A DNA stretch of 64,000 nucleotides from Clostridiales bacterium SIT11 (lineage in GTDB: Bacteria > Bacillota > Clostridia > Tissierellales > Peptoniphilaceae). Positions 25,630-34,264 of the stretch are shown here, in pieces; positions within the stretch are counted from its first letter, which is position 1; every line of letters starts with the position of its first letter. The notes under the pieces were generated by a model. It ran no database searches. It had not been told where the DNA came from and saw only the letters and a program-made list of their open reading frames with translations. The stretch covers positions 1,054,001 to 1,118,000 of the forward strand of contig CYUK01000003.1 in assembly GCA_001299455.1 (NCBI GenBank), written 5' to 3'. The position numbers were made by a program, and so were the translations under genes.

Positions 25630-27273
25630 ATGGAAAGAAGTGCTCGTATATTAGACTTGATCAAAGCCTATATAAAGGTGGTCACCCACACATCTACAGA
25701 TTTAGAAAGAAATAATGAAAAATTTTTCACTCCTTGGTTTGAAAAAATGAAGGAAGAATCTAAAGTGGACTTGGATTCTGGATTCTATCCAATTCCTAAA
25801 GACAAGCTGGGAAGAAAGATTCCATGGCTTCTCCTGAAAGGGCAAGGGAAAAAGACCATTGTTTTAATCCACCACACAGATACGGTGGACGTAGACGATT
25901 ATGGAGACATAAAGGACCTGGCCTATGATCCGGAGGCCCTGGAAAAAACCTTCCTCTCCGGAGAAGTGGACTTAAACCAGGAAACAAGGGAAGATTTAAA
26001 AGAAGGTGGCTGGCTCTTTGGTCGTGGAGGCTGTGATATGAAGCAAGGAGGAGCCATGCACATGACTCTTCTAGAAGAATATAGCCAGGACCCAGACTTT
26101 AAGGGGAATCTCTTGCTCTTAGGTCTTCCAGATGAAGAAAACTTGTCAGCCGGTATGCGGTCTGCCGCTTACTTGCTGGATAAACTTTATGAAGACTACC
26201 AATTAGACTATCAGTTGATGATTAATTCCGAACCCCATGAAAGGCAAAATAAGGAAAACATGGTCCTATATGATGGGGCCATTGGCAAGGTGATGCCCAT
26301 TTGCCTGGTTCGTGGAAAGCTTGCCCATGTAGGTCAAATTTACACAGGCTTTAATCCGATTAATCTCTTGGCTGAAATTGTTCGAAGGACAGAATTAAAT
26401 CCAGACTTTAGTGAACAGGCTGGAAATACTACATCGCCTGCCCCTACCTGGCTTTATTTAAAAGACCGGAAGTATGTTTATGACGTGTCCTTGCCTATAA
26501 CAGCCGGGGGCTACATGTCCGTTTTACCCTTAAAAATGGGACCAAAGGAAATTTTAGAAAAGCTGAAGACCATATCAGAAGAGGCTTTTAAAAAAGTTTT
26601 AGAAGACATGCAAGCTTCCTATGAAGACTATAAAAAGACCGCCCAGGTTCGGTATCCTGAGATGGACTATGAAGTAAAGGTAAAGTTTTATGATGAAATT
26701 TTATCTGAAGTCCAAAAGAAAAACCTACCAGGCTTTGTTGAGGAAATCCAGGCCTTTGAAAAAGAGCTTATTACAAAAGTTGAAAACAATGATATTTCAA
26801 GGGCAGAAGCCGCTTTTCAGATGATGGAAAAAGTTTTAAGCTACCATGAAGACCGGTCTCCAATGGTTATTTGGGGAATTGCCCCACCCTACTATCCCAG
26901 CACCAACAATACAAACCTAGCCAATAGCCAGGAAATGGAAGAACTGGTGAAAAAAATTCAAAGCTTTTCTGAAAAAACTTTGCATACAAAACTTGAAGTG
27001 CAAAACTATTATACGGGAATTTGTGACTTGTCCTATGCCATGTTTACGGATAGCCAGGAAGTCATTGACTATATTGAAAACAACATGATCTTGTGGGGGG
27101 ACAGTTATGAAATTCCCCTGGACCTAATTAAGAAACATTCTATGAGCGTTTTAAACCTAGGCGCCTGGGGCAAGGATTTTCACAAGTATACAGAGCGGGT
27201 CTATCTTGAAGATTTAGTGGATAGAATCCCCCGGTTAATTGATTTTACTATTAAGGAAATATTTAGAGACTGA
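25630..27273 (+). CDS. M20 family hydrolase, RocB-like
   Basis: The 547-residue protein is longer than typical M20 peptidases and resembles RocB-type arginine-utilisation proteins. Metal-site motifs are visible: HHTDTVDVD (about 81-89), GRGGCDMKQGG with the bridging Asp, GLPDEEN and a late His (KDFHKYTERVY, near the C-terminus); the segment LYDGAIGKVMPICLVRGKLAHVGQ is typical. I choose ATG 25630 (GGAGG at 25620-25624) over ATG 25618. Codon use is closer to the host than that of the neighbouring island genes. Its reaction in arginine or citrulline breakdown is inferred from family and context. Confidence 0.8.
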   Translation: MERSARILDLIKAYIKVVTHTSTDLERNNEKFFTPWFEKMKEESKVDLDSGFYPIPKDKLGRKIPWLLLKGQGKKTIVLIHHTDTVDVDDYGDIKDLAYDPEALEKTFLSGEVDLNQETREDLKEGGWLFGRGGCDMKQGGAMHMTLLEEYSQDPDFKGNLLLLGLPDEENLSAGMRSAAYLLDKLYEDYQLDYQLMINSEPHERQNKENMVLYDGAIGKVMPICLVRGKLAHVGQIYTGFNPINLLAEIVRRTELNPDFSEQAGNTTSPAPTWLYLKDRKYVYDVSLPITAGGYMSVLPLKMGPKEILEKLKTISEEAFKKVLEDMQASYEDYKKTAQVRYPEMDYEVKVKFYDEILSEVQKKNLPGFVEEIQAFEKELITKVENNDISRAEAAFQMMEKVLSYHEDRSPMVIWGIAPPYYPSTNNTNLANSQEMEELVKKIQSFSEKTLHTKLEVQNYYTGICDLSYAMFTDSQEVIDYIENNMILWGDSYEIPLDLIKKHSMSVLNLGAWGKDFHKYTERVYLEDLVDRIPRLIDFTIKEIFRD

Positions 27274-27292
27274 ATACAGTCGTTTTTCTCCT

Positions 27293-27322
27293 AAAACAGA
27301 CCTCGAGAGGGGTCTGTTTTTG
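27293..27322 (+). terminator. Terminator after RocB-like gene
   Basis: AAAACAGACC/GGTCTGTTTT forms a 10-bp stem with loop TCGAGAGG and a short T-run. Confidence 0.85.
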
Positions 27323-27387
27323 TGTCCCAAAATTTGACATAGAAAAAAATCTAGGAGAGAAGAGTAAAAATTTTGGACCTAATCATA

Positions 27388-27413
27388 AGAAAACCACCGA
27401 CTATACCGGTGGT
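27388..27413 (-). terminator. Terminator of MATE gene (minus strand)
   Basis: On the minus strand ACCACCG/CGGTGGT with a TATAGT loop is followed by TTTTC, 17 bases after the MATE stop codon. Confidence 0.75.
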
Positions 27414-27429
27414 CACTTATTCCAATTCT

Positions 27430-28776
27430 TTATACACGACTGAACTTCCATCCTCCTTGTCGATAGGCGTAGGTCAAAATACCAAAGCTAACGAGGTCAG
27501 CGACCATAAAGCTGGCAAATAGGTAGCCTACAGGGAGTTTTAATAGGTTGACGATAATAAAGAGGAGGGGAAGTTGGAAGATCCACTGGGAAATAAAGCC
27601 GGCGTAGAGGAGGGGTTTGTTGTGGCCGGACCCCATAAAGGCGACGCCGCAGCCAAAGCCATAGCCTAGGGCAGGCAGGGCCAAGGAAGAGGTGATGAGC
27701 ATGAGGGATCCGATGCGGATGACGTCGGGGTCATTAATGAAAAGTCCCATGATTTCCTTGTGGAAGACTAGGGAAAGTAGGACAAAAATCCCCATAATGG
27801 CGGCATTCATCCTGGCGGCAATCCGGGCCACTTTTTCGGCTTCTTCTGTGTTTTCTTGGCCTAAAAATTGGCCCACCAGGGTCGATCCGCCCATCATAAG
27901 GCCGTTAATAGGCAAAAAGGCGGTGTTATAAATTTTCCCGGCAATGCCATAGCCTGAAATAGCGGCCACTCCATAGACGGCGACAAACCGCATCATAATG
28001 GCATTGAACATGAAACGGGAAAAGAATTCCAGGCCATTGGGAATTCCAATGGTGATGAGTTTTTTATCAATTTCAGGATTCAGGTGGAAGAGTTCTTTAA
28101 AGCGGATATAGATGCCATTGTGACCTTTTAAAAGAAGGATAAAGCCAAATAAGAAGGAGATGGTAATGGAAATAACTGTGGCTACAGCGGCTCCATAGAC
28201 ACCGAAGCCAAGGCCTGGAAGTCCAATAAAGGGAATGGTATCAAAGATAAAAATTGGGTCTAAAATTAAGTTTAAGAGGGTCGATAGGCCCATAATGTAC
28301 ATGGGGGTCTTGGCATCTTCCTGGCAGCGGAAGATGGTATTGACGGAAAATGAAGCAAAAAAGACTGGGAAAAAGAAAATCCGTAAGTAACCGTAGTCTC
28401 TGGCCGCTTGGATAACAAGGGCATCTTTTGTATAAAGATGAAGGAGGGGTTCAAAAAACAGCAAAAGGAGGATGGCGGAAACCAGAGCAACAACCACCTT
28501 AAAACTAATGGTTTGCTCAGAAATTTCCAGGGTCCTTTCCTTGTCTTTTCGGCCATAACTTTGGGAAATCATAGAGACAGAGGAGCTGCCGATGATTTCA
28601 TTGGTGACGACAAAAACCCAGTAGATTCCTGTAAAAATTGTGACGCCAGCAACGGCGTGGCTACTGATGCGGCCGACCCAGATCATATCTACCATGTCAT
28701 AAAAAGATTGCAGGGCAAAGGACAGCATGGTTGGATAGGATAGGTTCCAAAGTCGGCGAGTAATTGATGTATTCAT
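27430..28776 (-). CDS. MATE family multidrug efflux transporter
   Basis: The 448-residue protein has about twelve hydrophobic segments in two homologous halves, with the N-terminal SYPTMLSFALQSFYDMVDMIWVGRISSHAVAG pattern and the mid-protein IGIPNGLEFFSRFMFNAI repeat. MATE pumps exchange Na+ or H+ for cationic drugs or metabolites. RBS GAAGGAGG precedes the ATG. It is monocistronic and has its own terminator. Confidence 0.92.
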   Translation of the reverse strand: MNTSITRRLWNLSYPTMLSFALQSFYDMVDMIWVGRISSHAVAGVTIFTGIYWVFVVTNEIIGSSSVSMISQSYGRKDKERTLEISEQTISFKVVVALVSAILLLLFFEPLLHLYTKDALVIQAARDYGYLRIFFFPVFFASFSVNTIFRCQEDAKTPMYIMGLSTLLNLILDPIFIFDTIPFIGLPGLGFGVYGAAVATVISITISFLFGFILLLKGHNGIYIRFKELFHLNPEIDKKLITIGIPNGLEFFSRFMFNAIMMRFVAVYGVAAISGYGIAGKIYNTAFLPINGLMMGGSTLVGQFLGQENTEEAEKVARIAARMNAAIMGIFVLLSLVFHKEIMGLFINDPDVIRIGSLMLITSSLALPALGYGFGCGVAFMGSGHNKPLLYAGFISQWIFQLPLLFIIVNLLKLPVGYLFASFMVADLVSFGILTYAYRQGGWKFSRV

Positions 28777-28979
28777 AGTTTAACCTCCTTCTTTATTTTA
28801 ACATAAGTGGGGGAGGGAAGGGAAAAAGCTTTGGGCTTTCTAGCTAGATAGGAAAATAAAAGAGGTCCTAAGAAAGTGGAGATTTTTCCAATCTAGGCTT
28901 TAGGCTTTTTTTCTTTGGGTATAAATAAAAAAGTAAGAATTAAAAGATTTGGATGAAAAAGGATTGGTAAGGGGACGTT

Positions 28980-29606
28980 ATGGGACAGGAAATTCAATTG
29001 TATCTACAGGAAAATAGGGGGGAATATTTGGGCTATCTTTTAGACCATATCCGCTTATCTGGCCTGGCCATTCTTTTGGCCATTGTCATTGGCCTCCCTC
29101 TAGGGTATTTTTGCTACAAGAAGGCGGTTGTTTTTCATGTAGCCAGCTTTACAACCCAGGTCCTGCGGATTATTCCTTCCCTGGCTGTTCTCTTTATTTT
29201 AATTCCCTTTATAGGAGTTGGCTTTCTGCCGGCCCTTCTGGCCCTTTTTATTTTAGGCTTGAGTCCTATTGTTTTAAATACGGCCCAGGGTTTTTTAGAG
29301 GTCAAGGACCAAGTTTTGGAAACGGCCCGGGGCCTGGGCATGGACAACCGGCAGATTTTTTGGAAGATTCTCCTTCCCCAGGCTTTTCCCTATATTTTAA
29401 CAGGGATTAAGCTAGCCCTCATAGAAATTATTGCCAGCGCCAGCCTGGCCACCTATATTGGGGCAGGGGGCTTGGGATCCTTAATTTTTACAGGTCTTGG
29501 CCTCTACAGGATGGATCTTGTGGTCCTGGGAGGAGGATCTGTGGCCTTACTTTCTTTTTTTACCAATCTACTTTTAGACTTAGTCATTAAACAAAGTACA
29601 CATTAG
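28980..29606 (+). CDS. OpuC-like osmoprotectant ABC transporter permease 1
   Basis: The 208-residue membrane protein has five hydrophobic segments and the BPD permease EAA-type loop ETARGLGMDNRQIFWKILLPQAFPYILTGIKLAL (about 113-146). It resembles OpuCB/OpuBB permeases of the glycine-betaine/carnitine/choline class. It opens the four-gene permease-binding protein-ATPase-permease operon. The 203-bp spacer upstream (28777-28979) contains no clear element beyond a TATAAA near 28920. Confidence 0.88.
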   Translation: MGQEIQLYLQENRGEYLGYLLDHIRLSGLAILLAIVIGLPLGYFCYKKAVVFHVASFTTQVLRIIPSLAVLFILIPFIGVGFLPALLALFILGLSPIVLNTAQGFLEVKDQVLETARGLGMDNRQIFWKILLPQAFPYILTGIKLALIEIIASASLATYIGAGGLGSLIFTGLGLYRMDLVVLGGGSVALLSFFTNLLLDLVIKQSTH

Positions 29607-29614
29607 GAGGAAAC

Positions 29615-30499
29615 ATGAAGAAAAAACTGCTTATAGTCCTAGGAATTTTAAGCCTGGGCCTTATGGTCACCAGTTGTAAGGGAAAAAATGAAAAAACCCT
29701 GGTGGTGGGGTCCAAGGAATTTACAGAAAATCTTTTGGTGTCAGAAATTTATGCCTTGGGTCTTGAAGACCAGGGTTTTCAGGTGGAAAGAAAGCAAAAT
29801 ATTTCCGGGACTGTTATCCACAAGGCCATTACCAACAAGGAAATTGACCTCTATCCTGAATACACAGGGACAGGCCTTTTAGTCATTTTAAAGCGGCCCA
29901 TGGAAAGCGACCCAGACAAGGTTTACAACCAAGTAAAAGAGGGCTACAAGAAAGAATTTAACTTGGTTTGGCTGGACCAATCCCAGGCCAATGACAGCCA
30001 GGGTCTGGTCTTAAGGACAGATGTGGCCCAAAAGTTGGGAATCCGGAACTTAAGTGACCTCCAAAAAAATGCCGGTGAGATTCGTTTTGCCTCCCAAGGG
30101 ACCTTTGACCACCGGGAAGATGGCCTGGCAGGGCTTGAAAAACTTTATGGACCCTTTAATTTTAAGGAAAGAAAGGTCTACAGCAACGATTTAAAATATG
30201 AAATCCTGGAAAAAAACCAAGCCGACTTGACGCCTGCCTATACCAGCGAAGGGGCCTTGGTGGAAAAGGATAAGTTTACTGTTTTAGAAGATGACAAGGG
30301 CTTTTGGCCGCCCTACTATATGGCGCCTGTAGTCCGGGGAGAAGTTTTGGAAAAATATCCAGAAATTCAAGAAGTTTTAAATAAGATTTCCAATAGCCTG
30401 GATACAGAGACCATGATCCGCCTCAATGCCCAAGTGGACTTGGAGAAAAAAGACTATAAGGAAGTGGCAAGAGATTACTATGACAGCCTACAAAAGTAA
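29615..30499 (+). CDS. OpuC-like substrate-binding lipoprotein
   Basis: The 294-residue protein has a lipobox (MVTSC, Cys21) and an OpuAC-type periplasmic-binding fold with LVVGSKEFTENLLVSEIYALGLEDQGFQV at the start and NKEIDLYPEYTGTGL. This group binds quaternary amines such as glycine betaine, carnitine or choline. It lies 8 bases after the permease with RBS TAGGAGGA. Exact ligand cannot be told from sequence alone. Confidence 0.9.
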   Translation: MKKKLLIVLGILSLGLMVTSCKGKNEKTLVVGSKEFTENLLVSEIYALGLEDQGFQVERKQNISGTVIHKAITNKEIDLYPEYTGTGLLVILKRPMESDPDKVYNQVKEGYKKEFNLVWLDQSQANDSQGLVLRTDVAQKLGIRNLSDLQKNAGEIRFASQGTFDHREDGLAGLEKLYGPFNFKERKVYSNDLKYEILEKNQADLTPAYTSEGALVEKDKFTVLEDDKGFWPPYYMAPVVRGEVLEKYPEIQEVLNKISNSLDTETMIRLNAQVDLEKKDYKEVARDYYDSLQK

Positions 30500-31292
30500 A
30501 GATGCCCCTGTTGCCATAGAATTTAAGGATGTGTCCAAGGCCTATGCATCTACAGATGTCCAGGCCCTGGACCAGGTTTCCTTTAAAATTTATGAGGGAG
30601 AATTTATTGCTATTGTCGGGGCCTCCGGGTCCGGCAAGACCACCCTTTTAAAGATGATGAATGGCCTGGTAAAAAAGGACCAGGGAGAGATTGAATATTT
30701 TGGGGAAAGCTTAGATAACCTGGACCCCATCCTCCTTCGGCGGAAGATGGGCTATGTGGTCCAGGAAATTGGCCTCTTTTCCCATATGACCATTGAAGAA
30801 AATATTGCCGTCGTGCCGAAACTTTTAAACTGGGACAAGGAAAAAATTGCAAAAAGAGTAGACGACCTCCTGGACCTGGTTCACTTGGACAAGAATAAAT
30901 ACCGGAAGGCCTATCCCAAGGAACTTTCTGGAGGCCAGCAGCAGAGAGTCGGCGTGGCCCGGGCCCTGGCAGCGGACCCCAAGGTTTGCCTTATGGACGA
31001 GCCCTTTGGAGCTGTAGATGCCATGACCCGGCAAGACCTGCAAATGTCCCTTTTAAAAATCCACCAGGGCCTGGGGAAGAAGACCTTTATCCTCATTACC
31101 CATGACATTAACGAGGCCCTTTTACTGGGGGACCGGGTCATGGTAGTGGACCAGGGGAAAATCCTCCAATTTGCCCCTGGTCGGGAAATTGTCCACCATC
31201 CGGCAGATGAAAAGGTGGAGGGTCTCTTACAGGTCCTAAAAATCCAATGGAAGCAATGGAAGGAATTTTATGAGCCAATACCTGAGAAATAA
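30480..31292 (+). CDS. OpuC-like ATP-binding subunit
   Basis: The 270-residue ATPase has Walker A GASGSGKTT, Q-loop (YVVQEIGLFSHMTIEENI), signature LSGGQQQRVGVARAL and Walker B VCLMDEPFGAVD. It ends after the ATPase fold without the tandem CBS domains that sense ionic strength in OpuCA/OpuA proteins, so osmotic gating may be absent. I choose ATG 30480, since an ATG at 30426 would lie deep within the binding-protein gene; even so it overlaps by 20 bases. Confidence 0.88.
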   Translation: MTAYKSKDAPVAIEFKDVSKAYASTDVQALDQVSFKIYEGEFIAIVGASGSGKTTLLKMMNGLVKKDQGEIEYFGESLDNLDPILLRRKMGYVVQEIGLFSHMTIEENIAVVPKLLNWDKEKIAKRVDDLLDLVHLDKNKYRKAYPKELSGGQQQRVGVARALAADPKVCLMDEPFGAVDAMTRQDLQMSLLKIHQGLGKKTFILITHDINEALLLGDRVMVVDQGKILQFAPGREIVHHPADEKVEGLLQVLKIQWKQWKEFYEPIPEK

Positions 31293-31887
31293 TGGAGACG
31301 AACTTTTACGTCTCAGCCTAGACCATTTGACCATGACCTTTATTTCCCTGGGCCTGGCCTGCCTTTTTGCCGGGGTCCTGGTCTTCTTCTGCTATGACCG
31401 GGAAAGGCTGCGAAATCTTGTGACCTACCTGGCCTCAGCCTTTTATTCCATCCCCTCCTTTGGGCTCTTTGCCCTTTTGATTCCCTTGACGGGCCTGGGC
31501 AAGACCACGGCCATTTTAGGTCTTGCCATCTACAGCCAGTATATTTTAGTCCGGACTTTTTTTAATGCCCTCCTGGAAGTGGACCGGGGGATGGTAGAAG
31601 CGGCCTATGGCATGGGAATGACCCGGAACCAGGTTTTAAGGAAAATTTCCCTTCCCCTGGCCCTGGGACCTATTTTAACAGGGATTAAACTGGCCGCCAC
31701 CTCCACCATTGGAATTGCCACTATTGCCGCCACCATTAATGCAGGGGGCCTGGGAACCCTCCTTTTTGAAGGTCTCCGGACTCGAAATGTGATTCCCATG
31801 GTCTACTGTATTCTGATAACGGCGGCTTTATGTCTCCTGGTCAATGTCCTTTTAGGGGCCCTCTATAAGGCCTTGAAAAGGGGTTAG
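31270..31887 (+). CDS. OpuC-like osmoprotectant ABC transporter permease 2
   Basis: The 205-residue permease parallels the first permease of the operon, with five hydrophobic segments and the EAA loop EAAYGMGMTRNQVLRKISLPLALGPILTGIKLA (about 112-144). It overlaps the ATPase gene by 23 bases. The two permeases likely form the heterodimeric channel. Confidence 0.88.
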   Translation: MSQYLRNNGDELLRLSLDHLTMTFISLGLACLFAGVLVFFCYDRERLRNLVTYLASAFYSIPSFGLFALLIPLTGLGKTTAILGLAIYSQYILVRTFFNALLEVDRGMVEAAYGMGMTRNQVLRKISLPLALGPILTGIKLAATSTIGIATIAATINAGGLGTLLFEGLRTRNVIPMVYCILITAALCLLVNVLLGALYKALKRG

Positions 31888-32000
31888 GTTAGACTAGGAG
31901 CCAAGGCTACTTATTTAAAAAGCCTAAAAAGGATCAGTAAAAATAAATCCTAAAACAAGTCAGTTTGTTTGGGATTTGGAAGAAAAGAGGTTGAAAAATT

Positions 32001-32477
32001 ATGAAAGAAAATGGGAATGTCCTCTATCCCAAGGCAGTGCACTATAGTGTGCTCATTCTTTTTATTTTAAATATCGCCTTCCTTCCGAATCTAGGGAATT
32101 TACTTAAGGGATCTTCCGTCCAGGTCCCTGATTTTTTGAAAGATCCGGAAATGGGAAAAAACTATAACTATCTTTGCCTTATGATTATGGGTTTAAGTAA
32201 CCTGGTAGGGAGAGAAGATAAAAATAAGTCTCTGGGGGACCAGGCCTTTATTAGCAAGTATGTCCTTCCTTTGGCCCTACTTTTGCTGCCCCTCTTGGAC
32301 TCTTTGATCCGATGTTTATTTAATGTTTTACTGGCAATGTATCAAAATCCAGACCATACATTTTACCCCTATTACTTTTTATGGATTCCCCTTCTGGCTT
32401 TAATCTACCTCTACCACAGGCACTTGGAAAAAGTCTATGAGGAAGATTATCAAGAGGAAGACCTAGAAAGTAAATAA
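32001..32477 (+). CDS. Hypothetical membrane protein
   Basis: I do not recognise this 158-residue protein. It has about three hydrophobic segments (about 15-31, 89-113 and 123-139) and an acidic C-terminus (EEDYQEEDLESK). RBS AAGAGG precedes the ATG. It stands alone between the Opu operon and the shared terminator at 32506. Confidence 0.6.
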   Translation: MKENGNVLYPKAVHYSVLILFILNIAFLPNLGNLLKGSSVQVPDFLKDPEMGKNYNYLCLMIMGLSNLVGREDKNKSLGDQAFISKYVLPLALLLLPLLDSLIRCLFNVLLAMYQNPDHTFYPYYFLWIPLLALIYLYHRHLEKVYEEDYQEEDLESK

Positions 32478-32505
32478 GAGAAATATAGTCCTTATAGGAA
32501 GAAAA

Positions 32506-32533
32506 AAAGCGAGCTCTCAGAGCTCGCTTTCCC
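32506..32533. terminator. Bidirectional terminator between hypothetical gene and bioY
   Basis: A 10-bp perfect stem AAAGCGAGCT/AGCTCGCTTT with a CTCAG loop has an A-run on its left (a T-run on the minus strand), so it should end bioY transcription and probably the plus-strand gene as well. Confidence 0.85.
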
Positions 32534-32538
32534 TTTCC

Positions 32539-33099
32539 CTAGTGACGGTTCAGGGCAGTTAAAATTTTTGGTGCAATAAAAGCTGCAAGTACAGCCTTTA
32601 GTAAATCTGGTCCTAGGAAGGGTATCATCCCGGCAGTCAGGGTTGCTTGGAAGGTCATTGGGGTTCCGTTGACTCTGGTGAGAACCATGTACATATAGGG
32701 TAATCCAATGGCATAAAAGACAACTTCTGCAAGAATAAGCACAGCTAGAATTTTAATAAAACTTTTTTCTCCATAGGCTAGTTTTGAAATCAACATAGCG
32801 CCTAAGATAAAGGCAATTAAAAATCCAAATGTGGGAGCTAAAACCATTTGAGGACCGCCAGTAAAACCGGCAAACACGGGAAGCCCAATAAGACCCACTA
32901 AAACATAAGTAAGTACACTTAAACCGGCAAGCTTCGGTACAAGGAGAAGTCCTGCCATAAAGACAAAAAAGTTTTGCATGGTAAAGGGTACGGGCCCTAA
33001 AGGAACGGTAATAAAAGCACCTACGGCAATTAAAGCGGCCATGAGGGCTGTTTGTACCAAGTCCTGTGTTTTCATTTTGGTTTGCGTTTGATTCATCAT
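32539..33099 (-). CDS. bioY: Biotin ECF transporter substrate-binding protein BioY
   Basis: The 186-residue membrane protein has six hydrophobic segments and BioY motifs: LMAALIAVGAFITVPLGPVPFTMQNFFVFMAGLL at the N-terminus and GLPVFAGFTGGPQMVLAPTFGFLIAF. BioY is the S-component that captures biotin for an ECF energising module, whose genes are not in this window. It is divergent from bioB across a BirA-type operator. Confidence 0.95.
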   Translation of the reverse strand: MMNQTQTKMKTQDLVQTALMAALIAVGAFITVPLGPVPFTMQNFFVFMAGLLLVPKLAGLSVLTYVLVGLIGLPVFAGFTGGPQMVLAPTFGFLIAFILGAMLISKLAYGEKSFIKILAVLILAEVVFYAIGLPYMYMVLTRVNGTPMTFQATLTAGMIPFLGPDLLKAVLAAFIAPKILTALNRH

Positions 33100-33121
33100 T
33101 TTGATACCTCCAGTCAGTCTT

Positions 33122-33150
33122 ATTGTAACGAATGTAAACTAATAAGTCAA
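33122..33150 (-). promoter_or_regulatory. bioY promoter
   Basis: On the minus strand TTGACT (33145-33150) and TACAAT (33122-33127) are 17 bases apart. The left BirA half-site falls in the spacer. Confidence 0.75.
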
Positions 33151-33162
33151 CAAAGTTGACAT
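33132..33162. promoter_or_regulatory. BirA-type operator between bioY and bioB
   Basis: ATGTAAAC-N15-GTTGACAT is an imperfect inverted repeat with the architecture of biotin-protein-ligase repressor sites. It overlaps the bioB -35 and the spacer of the bioY promoter, so one bound dimer could repress both genes when biotin is plentiful. birA is not in this window. Confidence 0.7.
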
Positions 33163-33184
33163 ATAAAAGACTTTTTTTTATACT
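33156..33184 (+). promoter_or_regulatory. bioB promoter
   Basis: Perfect TTGACA (33156-33161), 17-base spacer, and TATACT (33179-33184). Confidence 0.8.
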
Positions 33185-33207
33185 AGTAAGTGTTAGGAGG
33201 GGTAAAA

Positions 33208-34173
33208 ATGCATTTAGAAGATTTGAAAAACAAGGTCCTAGAAGGGGGACAAGTTTCCCGCCAGGAAGCCATTGACCTATATAAAGAAGATTATGAAGAA
33301 TTACGGGCAGCGGCAGAAGAAATCCGCAAGCACTTCTGCCAAGACCAATTTGATATGTGTACCATTATCAATGCCAAAAGTGGACATTGTCCAGAAAACT
33401 GTAAGTTTTGTGCCCAATCAGCCCACAACCAGGCCAAGGTAGAGGTCTATTCTCTCTTAGATAAGGACACTATTGTGGAAGATGCCATTGAAAAATACCG
33501 GAGAGGGGTTCCCCGCTATTCCTTGGTATCTGCAGGAAAGTCTTTAACAGAAGAAGATATTGACAAGGTTTGTGAAATTGTAGAGGCCATCCACGCCATA
33601 GAACCAGATGTCAAGGTCTGCTTGTCAGGAGGGCTTATTTCTCCAGAAGGCTTTAAAAAGTTAAAGGCAGCTGGTGTCCGGCGGATTCACAACAATTTAG
33701 AGAGCTCGGAAAATTTCTTTAAGGAAATTTGCACCACCCACAGCTATGACCAAAAAATTCAAGCCATTCAAGATGCCAAGGAAGCTGGCATGGAAGTCTG
33801 TAGTGGAGGGATTATCGGCCTAGGCGAGGGTATTGAAGACCGGGTGGACATGTTTTTCCGATTAAGAGACTTGGAAGTAGCTTCCATTCCTGTCAATGTC
33901 TTAAATCCAGTCAAGGGAACACCTCTGGAAGATAACCGGATTTTGGACCAAGAAGAAATCAACCGGACAGTGGCTGTTTGTCGCTTTATCAACCCCAAGG
34001 CAGCCATCCGCCTAGCCGGTGGCCGGGCCAATATGGAAGAACTGGGAAAATCTTGCTTCCGGTCCGGGGCCAATGCGGCCATTACTGGGGACATGTTAAC
34101 AACTCACGGAGCCAGCCTGGAAGACGATATGGAAATGGTAAAAGAGATGGACTACAACATTTGTGCTATGTAA
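33208..34173 (+). CDS. bioB: Biotin synthase
   Basis: The 321-residue radical SAM enzyme has the cluster motif CPENCKFC (about residues 52-59) and the BioB sequences LVSAGKSLTE, HNNLESSENFF, VCSGGIIGLGE and AAIRLAGGRANM. It inserts sulfur into dethiobiotin. The start is ATG 33208 after TTAGGAGGGG, not GTG 33190. No bioA, bioD or bioF is adjacent, so dethiobiotin may come from outside or from genes elsewhere. Confidence 0.96.
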   Translation: MHLEDLKNKVLEGGQVSRQEAIDLYKEDYEELRAAAEEIRKHFCQDQFDMCTIINAKSGHCPENCKFCAQSAHNQAKVEVYSLLDKDTIVEDAIEKYRRGVPRYSLVSAGKSLTEEDIDKVCEIVEAIHAIEPDVKVCLSGGLISPEGFKKLKAAGVRRIHNNLESSENFFKEICTTHSYDQKIQAIQDAKEAGMEVCSGGIIGLGEGIEDRVDMFFRLRDLEVASIPVNVLNPVKGTPLEDNRILDQEEINRTVAVCRFINPKAAIRLAGGRANMEELGKSCFRSGANAAITGDMLTTHGASLEDDMEMVKEMDYNICAM

Positions 34174-34194
34174 AATGAAAGAAGATAAAGATTA

Positions 34195-34220
34195 GGTCGG
34201 CAGAGCCGGCCTTTTTCTTT
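34195..34220 (+). terminator. Terminator after bioB
   Basis: GGTCGGC/GCCGGCC stem (one G-U pair) with an AGA loop, followed by TTTTTCTTTTC. Confidence 0.88.
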
Positions 34221-34264
34221 TCTTTCCAGGCTTTTTCCTTTATGATAGAAGAAAGGAGGCTGCC

